From Chloroflexi bacterium UBA6019 (GTDB lineage: Bacteria; Chloroflexota; Dormibacteria; Dormibacterales; Dormibacteraceae): a stretch of DNA of 7,122 nt. The position numbers and the translations under genes were made by a program. Below are positions 1 through 6,123 of the stretch, in pieces. The DNA is taken from positions 1 to 7,122 of the forward strand of contig DIZV01000054.1 of assembly GCA_002427995.1 (NCBI GenBank), written 5' to 3'. Numbering within the stretch: the first letter of the stretch is position 1; the number at the start of each line of letters is the position of its first letter. The notes under the pieces were generated by a model, which was given only the letters and a program-made list of their open reading frames with translations, did no database searches and was not told the DNA's origin.

Positions 1-944
1 ATCGTGCAGATCGAGCCGGGGTGTCCGGTGTTCATCGCGTCGAGCAGGTCGAGCGCCTCCGCCCCGCGAACCTCGCCGATCACGATGCGGTCGGGCGACA
101 TCCGCAGCGCCTGGTGGACGAGGAGCTGGATGCCGATCGCCCCCCGGCCCTCGATGTTGGCCGGGCGGCCCTCCAGGGAGACGCAGTCGGGCAGCTCGCG
201 CCAGAGATGAAGCTCGGCCTGGTCCTCGATCGTCACCAGCCGCTCGCCGGCCGGTATGAGCCGGCAGAGCGTCCTCGTGAAGGTCGTCTTCCCGGTCCCG
301 GTTCCTCCCGCCACCAGGAGGTTGAGCCGGGAACGGACGGCAGCCGTCAGGAAGGCGATCGAGCCCTCCGGCAGGAAGCCGGCGGCGGCGAGGTCGGCGA
401 GGTCGCGGAACCGAGCCGGCACGTGGCGGCGGATGGTGAGCGAGAGCGGCCGGGCGGGTGGCGAGAGCGCGGCGTGGAGCCGGCTCCCATCGGGCAGGGT
501 GAGGGTGACCATCGGGCTCGCGCGATCGAGCCGGGCGCTGCCGGCGCCGTCGGTGTACCAGTGGACCAGGTCCACCAGCGCGTCCTCGCTCGCAAAGGGT
601 GGCTCGACCTCGACCCGGCGGCCCTCACGGAGCACGAAGGCGGAGAGGGTGCCGTTGATCCGGATCTCCTCGACGGCCGGGTCGGCGAGATGGTCGGCCA
701 GCGGACCAAGCGGCGTCACCGCTCCGTAGACCCGCCTCCACATCGCCGCGAAGGCCTCCCGGTCGGCCGCCAGCCCGGCCAGCCGGTGCTCTTCGGCGAC
801 CGCCCGCCCGACCATTCCGTAGACCCAGTCCTGGTCCTCCAGCCCGATCCGGGTCGAGCTTCTCTCACCCAACCGCTGGGCCAGCTGCAGCTCGACCGAG
901 CGAAGCACCCGCTCCTCGATGGCGGCGACCGTGGGTGGGCTCAC
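1..944 (-). CDS. cpaF: CpaF/TadA-type pilus assembly motor ATPase (C-terminus beyond the window)
   Basis: This is the cytoplasmic hexameric ATPase that powers assembly of Tad/Flp-type pili. 314 residues are visible and the gene continues past position 1. The first part (about residues 70-190) has the usual CpaF N-terminal domain pattern, including PLGPLADHLADPAVEEIRIN and a later LTLPDGSRLHA segment followed by LTIRRH. The Walker A is AGGTGTGKTT with Lys219. It is followed by LVTIEDQAELHL (Asp-box/Glu region), NIEGRGAIGI, and MSPDRIVIGEVRGAEALDLL with the catalytic-type Glu291. The visible end is MNTGHPGSICT, the histidine-box region that in full-length proteins leads into a His-Ala-Asn motif. 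The start is a GTG whose GTGA overlaps the TGA of the upstream CpaE-like gene, which implies translational coupling. A GGAGG stretch lies about 15-18 bases upstream, rather far for a ribosome site. The family call is firm by motif; general T2SS/T4P ATPase is the only real alternative and the CpaF pattern is better. Confidence 0.95.
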   Translation of the reverse strand, partial: MSPPTVAAIEERVLRSVELQLAQRLGERSSTRIGLEDQDWVYGMVGRAVAEEHRLAGLAADREAFAAMWRRVYGAVTPLGPLADHLADPAVEEIRINGTLSAFVLREGRRVEVEPPFASEDALVDLVHWYTDGAGSARLDRASPMVTLTLPDGSRLHAALSPPARPLSLTIRRHVPARFRDLADLAAAGFLPEGSIAFLTAAVRSRLNLLVAGGTGTGKTTFTRTLCRLIPAGERLVTIEDQAELHLWRELPDCVSLEGRPANIEGRGAIGIQLLVHQALRMSPDRIVIGEVRGAEALDLLDAMNTGHPGSICT

Positions 945-1657
945 GGCCAACGCTCGCCCCCTCCGCCGAGGATGTCGGGGTGAACGCAGCGGGCCAGCTC
1001 CGCGAACGGTCGCCGAAACTCGCGCGCCCGATGAGGGCTGGAGCATCGCCGAGCCGCATCGCGAGCGCCCCGCGCACTCTCCGGCAGCCGCGCCAGCAGG
1101 GGCAGGCGGTGGCGCTCGGCCAGCACCGAGCCGGCGTCGCTCAGCCGGTCGGGTCCGAGCCGGTTGAGGACGATGCCCGCGCCGACCCTCGGAAGCGCGT
1201 CACCGCCGAGGATGCGGTCGGCCCGCTCGAAGCCGGTCCGGTCCGGCGCGACGACCCAGAGCAGCCAGTCAGCCGCCGCAACCAGCTCGCGCTGGAAGCG
1301 GGCAGGGCGGTGGCCGAGGTCGATGACCACCGCCGGGTAGCGGAGGCGCGCCAGCTCGGCGAGCGCGCGACCATCGACCTCGGGTGGATCACCGCTGAGG
1401 TCGAGGCAGCCAAGCCCGGCCGAGACGTCGACGGTCGCACCCGCCAGGGCGGCCTCGGTCAGCGGGGTGAAGCCGGGGGACGGCTCGAGCCGCGCGAGGT
1501 CGAGGGAGGTGGCCAGCGAACCGGCCTCGGCGTCGGCGTCGATCAGCAGGGTGGCAAGTCCGGCTTGCGCGAGCCGGGCCGCCAGGCCGAGCGCGACGAA
1601 GCTGCAGCCGGGGCTGCCCTTGGCCGAGGCGACGGCGACGATCCGCGCCCGGCTCAA
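941..1657 (-). CDS. CpaE-like MinD/ParA-fold P-loop protein with degenerate Walker A
   Basis: This 238-residue protein has the MinD/ParA fold. CpaE proteins of this family help localise or assemble the Tad pilus machine at the membrane. The N-terminal strand and P-loop read IVAVASAKGSPGCSF. The signature lysine is present (Lys13), but the second Walker A lysine and following Thr are replaced by Cys18-Ser19. The A-prime region LLIDADAEAGSLATSLDL (Asp40, Asp42) and the switch II/Walker B-like AVVIDLGHRP are preserved, as is a WVVAPDRTG strand. There is no N-terminal receiver domain as found in longer CpaE proteins. The start is a TTG in a TTGA overlap with the stop of the SAF gene, with GGTGAG just upstream; no ATG or GTG fits better. 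The stop overlaps the cpaF start. Because the ATP-binding lysine is missing, I infer weak or no ATP hydrolysis. The CpaE role rests on gene order as much as on sequence; a generic partition-type ATPase is the alternative. Confidence 0.85.
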   Translation of the reverse strand: MSRARIVAVASAKGSPGCSFVALGLAARLAQAGLATLLIDADAEAGSLATSLDLARLEPSPGFTPLTEAALAGATVDVSAGLGCLDLSGDPPEVDGRALAELARLRYPAVVIDLGHRPARFQRELVAAADWLLWVVAPDRTGFERADRILGGDALPRVGAGIVLNRLGPDRLSDAGSVLAERHRLPLLARLPESARGARDAARRCSSPHRAREFRRPFAELARCVHPDILGGGGERWP

Positions 1658-2271
1658 CTCACCGCCGCCAGTGCCTGGTCGGGGGACGTTATCGGCGCCA
1701 CCGCCGCCGGTGGTGCGCTGGCTCCGCTGACCACCGCGGCCAGCCGCAGGGCCCCGGCCGCGTAGACGAAGGCCAGCTCCTGGCGGACGCCGACCCGGAG
1801 CACCAGGCTGTCGCCTGTCACCGCTGCGACCGGCACCGCCCAGGCAAAGGGCTGAGCGGCGGCGTGGTCGCCCGTCCCACTGAGAACGAAAAGGTCGACC
1901 CGGTCGCCGACGCGGGTGGGCGGGAGATCCTTGATCGGGACCGCCACCAGTGAGGCGGCCACCTCGGGGCCGGCGGCCTCCAGGTCCCCGCGCACCAGCA
2001 GCTGGCCGGCCGTCAGCAGGTGGGTGGTGCGGCTGCCGACCGGGAGGCGCGACCCGGGAGCGGCGAGGAGCACGGCAGCCTGGGCGGGCGCGACGACCAC
2101 CTGGACGACCTCCACCGAGTCGGCGGTCAGGGCCGCCCCCGCGGGCAGATCGTGGGCGGCCGCGAGGAAGCCGCGGCTGCCGCCGATGGCGGACGAGTAG
2201 GCGAGAAGGCCCGCGCTGACGGCGGCACCGGCGGCGAGGGCGACGGCTGCGACGACGATCCTTCGAAACAT
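1654..2271 (-). CDS. CpaB/RcpC-like SAF-domain pilus assembly protein
   Basis: This 205-residue protein has a single N-terminal membrane helix (about residues 5-29, after MFRR) and then a SAF domain (about 36-95). The SAF pattern includes AAHDLPAGAALTADSVEVV and then GSRTTHLLTAGQLLVRGDL. In CpaB/RcpC proteins the SAF domain sits outside the inner membrane and is thought to contact the secretin or cell-wall side during Flp pilus assembly. The C-terminal half (ASLVAVPIKDLPPTRVGDRV onward) matches the second beta-rich part of such proteins. I chose the ATG at 2271 because it places the positively charged MFRR directly before the helix. An upstream in-frame TTG at 2346 would add 25 Arg-rich residues that overlap the AT-rich control region, and looks less likely. 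No strong ribosome site is seen. It is the first gene of the leftward pilus operon. Family-level call is good; the exact CpaB label is inferred from neighbours. Confidence 0.85.
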   Translation of the reverse strand: MFRRIVVAAVALAAGAAVSAGLLAYSSAIGGSRGFLAAAHDLPAGAALTADSVEVVQVVVAPAQAAVLLAAPGSRLPVGSRTTHLLTAGQLLVRGDLEAAGPEVAASLVAVPIKDLPPTRVGDRVDLFVLSGTGDHAAAQPFAWAVPVAAVTGDSLVLRVGVRQELAFVYAAGALRLAAVVSGASAPPAAVAPITSPDQALAAVS

Positions 2272-2315
2272 CTCGCGCCGCAGCCTAAGGCCCCGTCCGG
2301 CGCCTGCCCAAGGGA

Positions 2316-2358
2316 CGTTGTAAAGGCGCCTCGCCCTTCTCAGCAACTCCGTTGTAAA
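2316..2358. repeat. 9-bp direct repeat CGTTGTAAA, two copies 34 bp apart
   Basis: Identical copies lie at 2316-2324 and 2350-2358, with start points 34 bp apart (a little over three helical turns). The minus-strand form is TTTACAACG. Both lie upstream of the pilus operon, and the second abuts the AT-rich promoter-like stretch. The A/T-rich core makes a chance repeat less likely in this GC-rich DNA. I infer a possible pair of binding sites for a regulator, which I cannot identify. Confidence 0.5.
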
Positions 2359-2370
2359 TAAATACTTTAC
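2354..2370. repeat. Interrupted palindrome GTAAA-N7-TTTAC
   Basis: The 17-bp sequence GTAAATAAATACTTTAC has perfect 5-bp inverted arms (2354-2358 and 2366-2370) around a 7-bp AT-rich centre. Its left arm overlaps the second direct-repeat copy, and it covers both candidate -10 hexamers. Position and symmetry suggest an operator for a dimeric regulator that could control both directions; this is inference. Confidence 0.45.
2363..2368 (+). promoter_or_regulatory. Candidate -10 element for the rightward operon
   Basis: TACTTT fits the TANNNT pattern of a -10 hexamer and ends four bases before the ATG at 2373. A start site at that spacing would give an almost leaderless transcript, which agrees with the absence of a ribosome site before this ATG. 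No -35 box is recognisable, so the call is weak. Confidence 0.3.
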
Positions 2371-2372
2371 TA

Positions 2373-2972
2373 ATGTCGGCGCCAGCGATACGTTCGCGGC
2401 ACCGCATGAAGACGTCGCTTTCGAACCCCGAGGACGGTGATCGCAGAGCTCTGCTGCAGGAATCGGACGAGCTCCTCGACGAGGTCGAGGTCCTCCGCCT
2501 CGGGGACCTCCGGCGGGTCCCGGAGCGGCTCAGCACAGCGATCGAGAAGCTGCAGCTGAAAGCGGGTCGGGGCGAGGCGAGCATCGCCCCGGCGACTCTT
2601 CGCAACGCCCACGAGCTCGTCCTCAGCGTCCAGTACCGGCTCATGAGCGGCAACCCGCGCAACCGGATGACGGGCACCCATCTCGGCCGCGGCGGCGGTC
2701 AGGCGACCGTCCGCGCGCTGGCCGGAGGCGGCACCTGGAAGCATCTCGTCCTCCCGCCGCTGGGGCCGGCGCCGATGGCCGAATGGCAGCCGCTGGCCGA
2801 GGCCACCCTGGAGCGGGCACTCGATCGCTGGGCCTACGCCCAGCACCACGCGGTCCAGGCGGCTCGCGACCGCAGCGGCGCAAAGCAGGCGCTGGCGCGC
2901 TCGCGGGTGGCCTGGAGGAACTACCTGGAGCTTCGGGAGGAGGCCGAGCGACTGCTGGGAACGCCAACGTAG
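2373..2972 (+). CDS. Hypothetical helical protein
   Basis: This 199-residue protein is not one I recognise. It has no signal peptide and no membrane segment. It is rich in Arg, Glu, Leu and Ala, and most of it looks helical. An N-terminal acidic helix region (about 25-67, including LLQESDELLDEVEVLRLGDL) is followed by a Gly-rich stretch near residues 103-120 (HLGRGGGQ, LAGGGTW). A long charged helix, probably coiled-coil, forms the last 60 or so residues (around WAYAQHHAVQAARDRSG and WRNYLELREEAERLL). Third codon positions are strongly G/C, which supports real coding over the antisense frames. The ATG at 2373 has no ribosome site and could be leaderless; ATG at 2406 (MKTSLS) is an alternative that would remove 11 residues. 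It lies 11 bp before the acyl-CoA ligase and is probably co-transcribed with it. No function is proposed. Confidence 0.7.
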   Translation: MSAPAIRSRHRMKTSLSNPEDGDRRALLQESDELLDEVEVLRLGDLRRVPERLSTAIEKLQLKAGRGEASIAPATLRNAHELVLSVQYRLMSGNPRNRMTGTHLGRGGGQATVRALAGGGTWKHLVLPPLGPAPMAEWQPLAEATLERALDRWAYAQHHAVQAARDRSGAKQALARSRVAWRNYLELREEAERLLGTPT

Positions 2973-2983
2973 ACTTGGTCCCG

Positions 2984-4945
2984 ATGCAGCCGATCGTGAT
3001 CGGGGACGTGGTTTGGGAACCGAGTCCCGATGTCACCGAGCGAGCCCGGCTCACGAGGTTCATGGAGCGCCACCGGATCGCCGGCTTCGAGGAATTGCTG
3101 AAGCGCTCGGTGGAGGAGCCGGAATGGTTCTGGGACGCCGTCATCCACGACCTCGGCATCTCCTTCTACCGCCACTACGACAGAGTCCTCGACGAGTCAA
3201 AGGGGCCGGAGTGGCCGCGGTGGTTCACCGGCGGCAAGATCAACATCGTCCAGAGCTGCGTCGACAACTGGCTCCACGGGCCGCGGGCCCAGCCGGACAA
3301 GGTCGCGCTGATCTGGGAGGGGGAGCCGGGCGAGGTCCGCCGGCTCACCTATGCCGAGCTCAACCGCGAGGTCAGCAGGCTCGGCCACGCTCTCGGCAAG
3401 CTGGGCGTCAAGCCGGGCGACGGGGTCGGCGTCTTCCTGCCGATGTGTCCCGAGGTGGCGATCGCGCTCCTCGCCATCGCCAAGATCGGAGCCGTCATCG
3501 TGCCCCTCTTCAGCGGCTTCGGAGCGGGCGCGGTCGCCGCCCGGCTCAACGACGCCGAGGCCCGGGTGCTGCTCTGCGCCGACGGCTTCTATCGGCGTGG
3601 CAAGGTGGTGAAGATGAAGGAGGTCGCCGACGAGGCGCTCCACGACTGTCCGGCTGTCGAGCACCTGGTGGTCCTCCGGCGGGTGATCCGCGAGATCCCC
3701 TGGACCCACGGCCGGGACAAGGTCTGGGAGCAACTGGTCGAGGACGAGCCCGAGGACCTGCCCAGCCATCGCTGCGACCCCGACCACCCGATCATGGTCA
3801 TCTACACCTCGGGCACCACCGGCAAGCCCAAGGGGGCGGTCCACAGCCACGCCGGGTTTCCCGTCAAGGGCGCCCAGGACATGGCCTGGGGGTTTGACCT
3901 CGGGCGCGACGACACGATCTTCTGGATCACCGACATCGGGTGGATGATGGGCCCCTGGCTGATCTTCGGGAGCCTCAGCCAGGGCGCGACCATGGTGCTC
4001 TACGAGGGGACTCCCGACACGCCCGGACCGGACCGGATGTGGCGGATGATCGCCGACCACCGGGTGACCATCTTCGGCTGCGCGCCAACCCTGATCCGCT
4101 CCCTGATGGGTGCTGGCGACGAGCACCCCAAGCGCCACGACCTCTCCAGCCTGCGAATCCTCGGCGGGACTGGCGAGGCCTGGAACCCTGAGCCCTGGCT
4201 CTGGTTCTTCCGCGAGGTCGGCGGTGGCCGGCTGCCGGTGATCAACTACACCGGCGGCACCGAGGTCGCCGGCGGCATCCTGCAGACGAACGTGCTGAGC
4301 CCGCTCCGCCCCTGCTCCTTCAGCGGCCCGATCCCCGGGATGGCCGCCGACGTCGTCAACGAGAAGGGCGAGAGCATCCGGGGCGAGGTCGGCGAGCTCG
4401 TCGTACGCCGGCCCTGGGTCGGGATGACCAACGGCTTCTGGAAGGACAACGAGCGCTACGTCTCCACCTACTGGAGCCGTTTCGAGGGCACCTGGGTCCA
4501 CGGCGACTGGGCGTACGTCGATCCGCGCGACGGGCTCTGGTACGTCCTCGGGCGTTCCGACGACACGCTCAAGATCGCGGGCAAGCGGCTCGGGCCGGCG
4601 GAGATCGAGTCGGTCCTGGTCGGCCACAAGCTGGTCCAGGAAGCAGCCGCTGTCGGTGTCCCGGACGAGATCAAGGGTGAGGCGTTGGTCGTCTTCGTCG
4701 TACCCCGCCCCGGCGTCGAGGCGGGCGCCGAGCTGGCGGAGGAGTTGAAGGACATGGTCGCCCGCGACATGGGCAAGCCGCTCCGCCCGAAGGCGATTCA
4801 CTTCGTCCCCGACCTGCCTCGGACGAGGAACGCGAAAATCCTCCGCCGGGTTGTCAAGGCGGTCTACCTCGGCCTCGCCCCCGGCGACCTCACCGCGCTC
4901 GAGAACCCGCAGTCGCTCGACGCCATCGGGGCGGCCAGGGGCTGA
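2984..4945 (+). CDS. ACS-family AMP-forming acyl-CoA ligase (short-chain acyl-CoA synthetase type)
   Basis: This 653-residue cytoplasmic enzyme should activate a carboxylic acid with ATP to an acyl-adenylate, then to the CoA thioester. An acetyl-CoA-synthetase type N-terminal domain is visible at about residues 8-100 (WEPSPDVTERARLTRFM, then INIVQSCVDNWL). The phosphate-binding loop is TSGTTGKPKG (275-284), followed by FWITDIGWMMGPWLIFG. The A5 motif is TGGTE (423-427), HGD lies at 506-508, the hinge region is GRSDDTLKIAGKRLGPAEIE, and the catalytic lysine is Lys618 in PRTRNAKILRR. Length and domain order match acetyl- and propionyl-CoA synthetases. However, the position of the acetate-pocket tryptophan of true Acs enzymes is Gly424 here, so the substrate is probably larger than acetate. 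The start at 2984 places the N-terminal domain correctly; TTG at 2975 is possible. It sits 11 bp after the hypothetical gene and overlaps the transporter start. The family is certain; the substrate is unknown. Confidence 0.93.
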   Translation: MQPIVIGDVVWEPSPDVTERARLTRFMERHRIAGFEELLKRSVEEPEWFWDAVIHDLGISFYRHYDRVLDESKGPEWPRWFTGGKINIVQSCVDNWLHGPRAQPDKVALIWEGEPGEVRRLTYAELNREVSRLGHALGKLGVKPGDGVGVFLPMCPEVAIALLAIAKIGAVIVPLFSGFGAGAVAARLNDAEARVLLCADGFYRRGKVVKMKEVADEALHDCPAVEHLVVLRRVIREIPWTHGRDKVWEQLVEDEPEDLPSHRCDPDHPIMVIYTSGTTGKPKGAVHSHAGFPVKGAQDMAWGFDLGRDDTIFWITDIGWMMGPWLIFGSLSQGATMVLYEGTPDTPGPDRMWRMIADHRVTIFGCAPTLIRSLMGAGDEHPKRHDLSSLRILGGTGEAWNPEPWLWFFREVGGGRLPVINYTGGTEVAGGILQTNVLSPLRPCSFSGPIPGMAADVVNEKGESIRGEVGELVVRRPWVGMTNGFWKDNERYVSTYWSRFEGTWVHGDWAYVDPRDGLWYVLGRSDDTLKIAGKRLGPAEIESVLVGHKLVQEAAAVGVPDEIKGEALVVFVVPRPGVEAGAELAEELKDMVARDMGKPLRPKAIHFVPDLPRTRNAKILRRVVKAVYLGLAPGDLTALENPQSLDAIGAARG

Positions 4946-6111
4946 GCCGGCAGCTCCTCTTCCGGGTTGGCCTTCTCTGGCTGGTCGGCAACTGCGTCCG
5001 GCTGACCCTGCTCGCGGTCCCCCCGCTGCTGCCCGCCATCCACCGGAGCCTGCCCCTCAACGAAAGCGCGATCGGGGCGCTGACCTCGCTCCCGATCCTG
5101 CTCTTGGCGACCGCGACCCTGCTTGGCTCGCTCCTCATCGCCCGCCTCGGCGCGCGCCGCGCGGTCCTCCTCGGGCTGGGCCTGATCGCCCTCGGCGGGG
5201 CCGCCCGCGGCCTCGGCCCGAGCCTCGCGGTCCTCTTCGCCATGACCGTCCTGATGGGCGTCGGAATCGCCATCGCCCAGCCCTCGCTCCCCTCGCTGGT
5301 CGCGCTCTGGACCCCGCGCCGGGTGGCGCTGGCGACGGCGTCCTTCTCCAACGGTTTCCTGATCGGCGAGATCCTTCCCGCCGCCCTGACGGTGCCCTGG
5401 ATCCTGGCCCTGGTCGGCGGGACCTGGGAGTCGGCGCTCGCCTTCTGGTCCCTGCCGGTGGCGCTCACGGCCGTCGCCGTCTTCTTCTTCACCGGCCACG
5501 AGCCGCGGGACGCCGGGACGCCCCGGCCCCTCTGGATCCCCGACTGGCGGAAGCCCACGACCTGGCGACTCGGTCTCACGCTGGGAACGGCCTCCGCCGC
5601 CTACTTCGGGCTCAACGCCTTCATCCCCGACTACATGCGGTCGATCCACCAGCCGGAGCTGATCACGCCCTCTCTGACCTGCCTCAACCTGTTCCAGCTG
5701 CCGGCGTCGTTCGTCGTCGGCGGGTTCTCCCGTCAGATCCTGGGCCGCCGCTGGCCCTTCGTTGCGACGGGCCTCGTGACGCTCGCCGCGATGGCGGCGT
5801 TCATCGTCGTGCCCGGGATCTGGAAGGCGATCGCCGTCGGCGTCGTCGGGTACGCCTCCGCCCAGGTCTTCATGCAGGTGCTGGCACTGCCGCCGCTGCT
5901 GGCCAGGGCGGACGACGTCCACCGGGTGACCGCCGGCATCACCACCATCCAGTACACCACCGCCTTCCTCGCGACGCTGGTCGCGGGCGCCGCCTGGGAC
6001 CTGACCGGCAGGAGCTCGAGCGCGTACCTGATGGTCATCGCGGCCGCGATCGTGCAGACCGTCGTGCCGCTGGGCCTTCGCCTGCAACTCCGGCCGGGTT
6101 CACAAACCTGA
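4942..6111 (+). CDS. MFS transporter, CynX/NimT-like, probable CTG start
   Basis: This is a predicted 12-helix inner-membrane transporter of the major facilitator superfamily, 389 residues if read from the CTG at 4942. The first helix (RVGLLWLVGNCVRLTLLA, then VPPLLPAI) and the second (IGALTSLPILLLATATLLG) fit the CynX/NimT pattern. A motif-A-like loop LIARLGARRA follows around residues 65-74. A hydrophilic central loop (about 185-208) separates the two halves. CynX/NimT relatives move small anions or similar solutes, but no substrate can be read here. No ATG, GTG or TTG occurs in frame until TTG at 5104 (residue 55), and starting there would delete helix 1 and part of helix 2. The CTG sits in CTGA, overlapping the ligase stop, with AGGGG directly before it. 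Close coupling to the ligase suggests uptake of its substrate, by inference. An undetected sequence error hiding a normal start is the alternative. Confidence 0.87.
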   Translation: MSRQLLFRVGLLWLVGNCVRLTLLAVPPLLPAIHRSLPLNESAIGALTSLPILLLATATLLGSLLIARLGARRAVLLGLGLIALGGAARGLGPSLAVLFAMTVLMGVGIAIAQPSLPSLVALWTPRRVALATASFSNGFLIGEILPAALTVPWILALVGGTWESALAFWSLPVALTAVAVFFFTGHEPRDAGTPRPLWIPDWRKPTTWRLGLTLGTASAAYFGLNAFIPDYMRSIHQPELITPSLTCLNLFQLPASFVVGGFSRQILGRRWPFVATGLVTLAAMAAFIVVPGIWKAIAVGVVGYASAQVFMQVLALPPLLARADDVHRVTAGITTIQYTTAFLATLVAGAAWDLTGRSSSAYLMVIAAAIVQTVVPLGLRLQLRPGSQT

Positions 6112-6123
6112 CCGGGTGGGAAT

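Larger units (their letters stand above)
2272..2372. promoter_or_regulatory. Divergent intergenic control region with AT-rich island
   Basis: This is the only non-coding gap of note in the window, about 100 bp between the leftward pilus operon and the rightward gene set. Bases 2350-2374 are strongly AT-rich in a roughly 70% GC background. They contain two overlapping promoter-like hexamers of the TANNNT type: TACTTT on the plus strand (2363-2368) and TAAAGT on the minus strand (2369-2364). The region also carries a repeated CGTTGTAAA and an interrupted palindrome. GGCGCC occurs at 2299-2304 and 2325-2330, and again at 2378-2383 inside the next gene; such sites are common in this base composition. 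I infer a back-to-back promoter with an operator. No clear -35 boxes are visible. Confidence 0.55.

Noticed and set aside
21..983. A 320-codon plus-strand open frame at the left edge
   Set aside because: It is antisense to the CpaF gene, whose Walker A and other motifs are unambiguous; the product is low-complexity Arg/Pro/Gly-rich.
2322..2338. Possible hairpin AAGGCG...CGCCCTT in the control region
   Set aside because: The stem is imperfect (one extra C) with a very short loop, and similar GC matches are expected by chance here.
2272..2346. A 25-residue N-terminal extension of the SAF protein from a TTG start
   Set aside because: It would put an Arg-rich segment and control-region repeats into the protein; the ATG at 2271 gives a normal charged-then-hydrophobic N-terminus.
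2783..2983. A 67-residue N-terminal extension of the acyl-CoA ligase
   Set aside because: It overlaps the upstream hypothetical gene in another frame, is Gly/Arg/Ala-rich and precedes the normal start of the synthetase N-terminal domain at 2984.
3197..4801. A 534-codon open frame on the minus strand opposite the acyl-CoA ligase
   Set aside because: It is antisense to a gene with complete family motifs. Its composition (Asp, Gly, Arg, Pro, Val rich with no domain pattern) is typical of a shadow frame in GC-rich DNA.
6096..6123. Possible terminator between the convergent transporter and oxygenase genes
   Set aside because: Only a 4-bp GGTT/AACC stem inside the transporter's last codons is visible, with no T tract on either strand.
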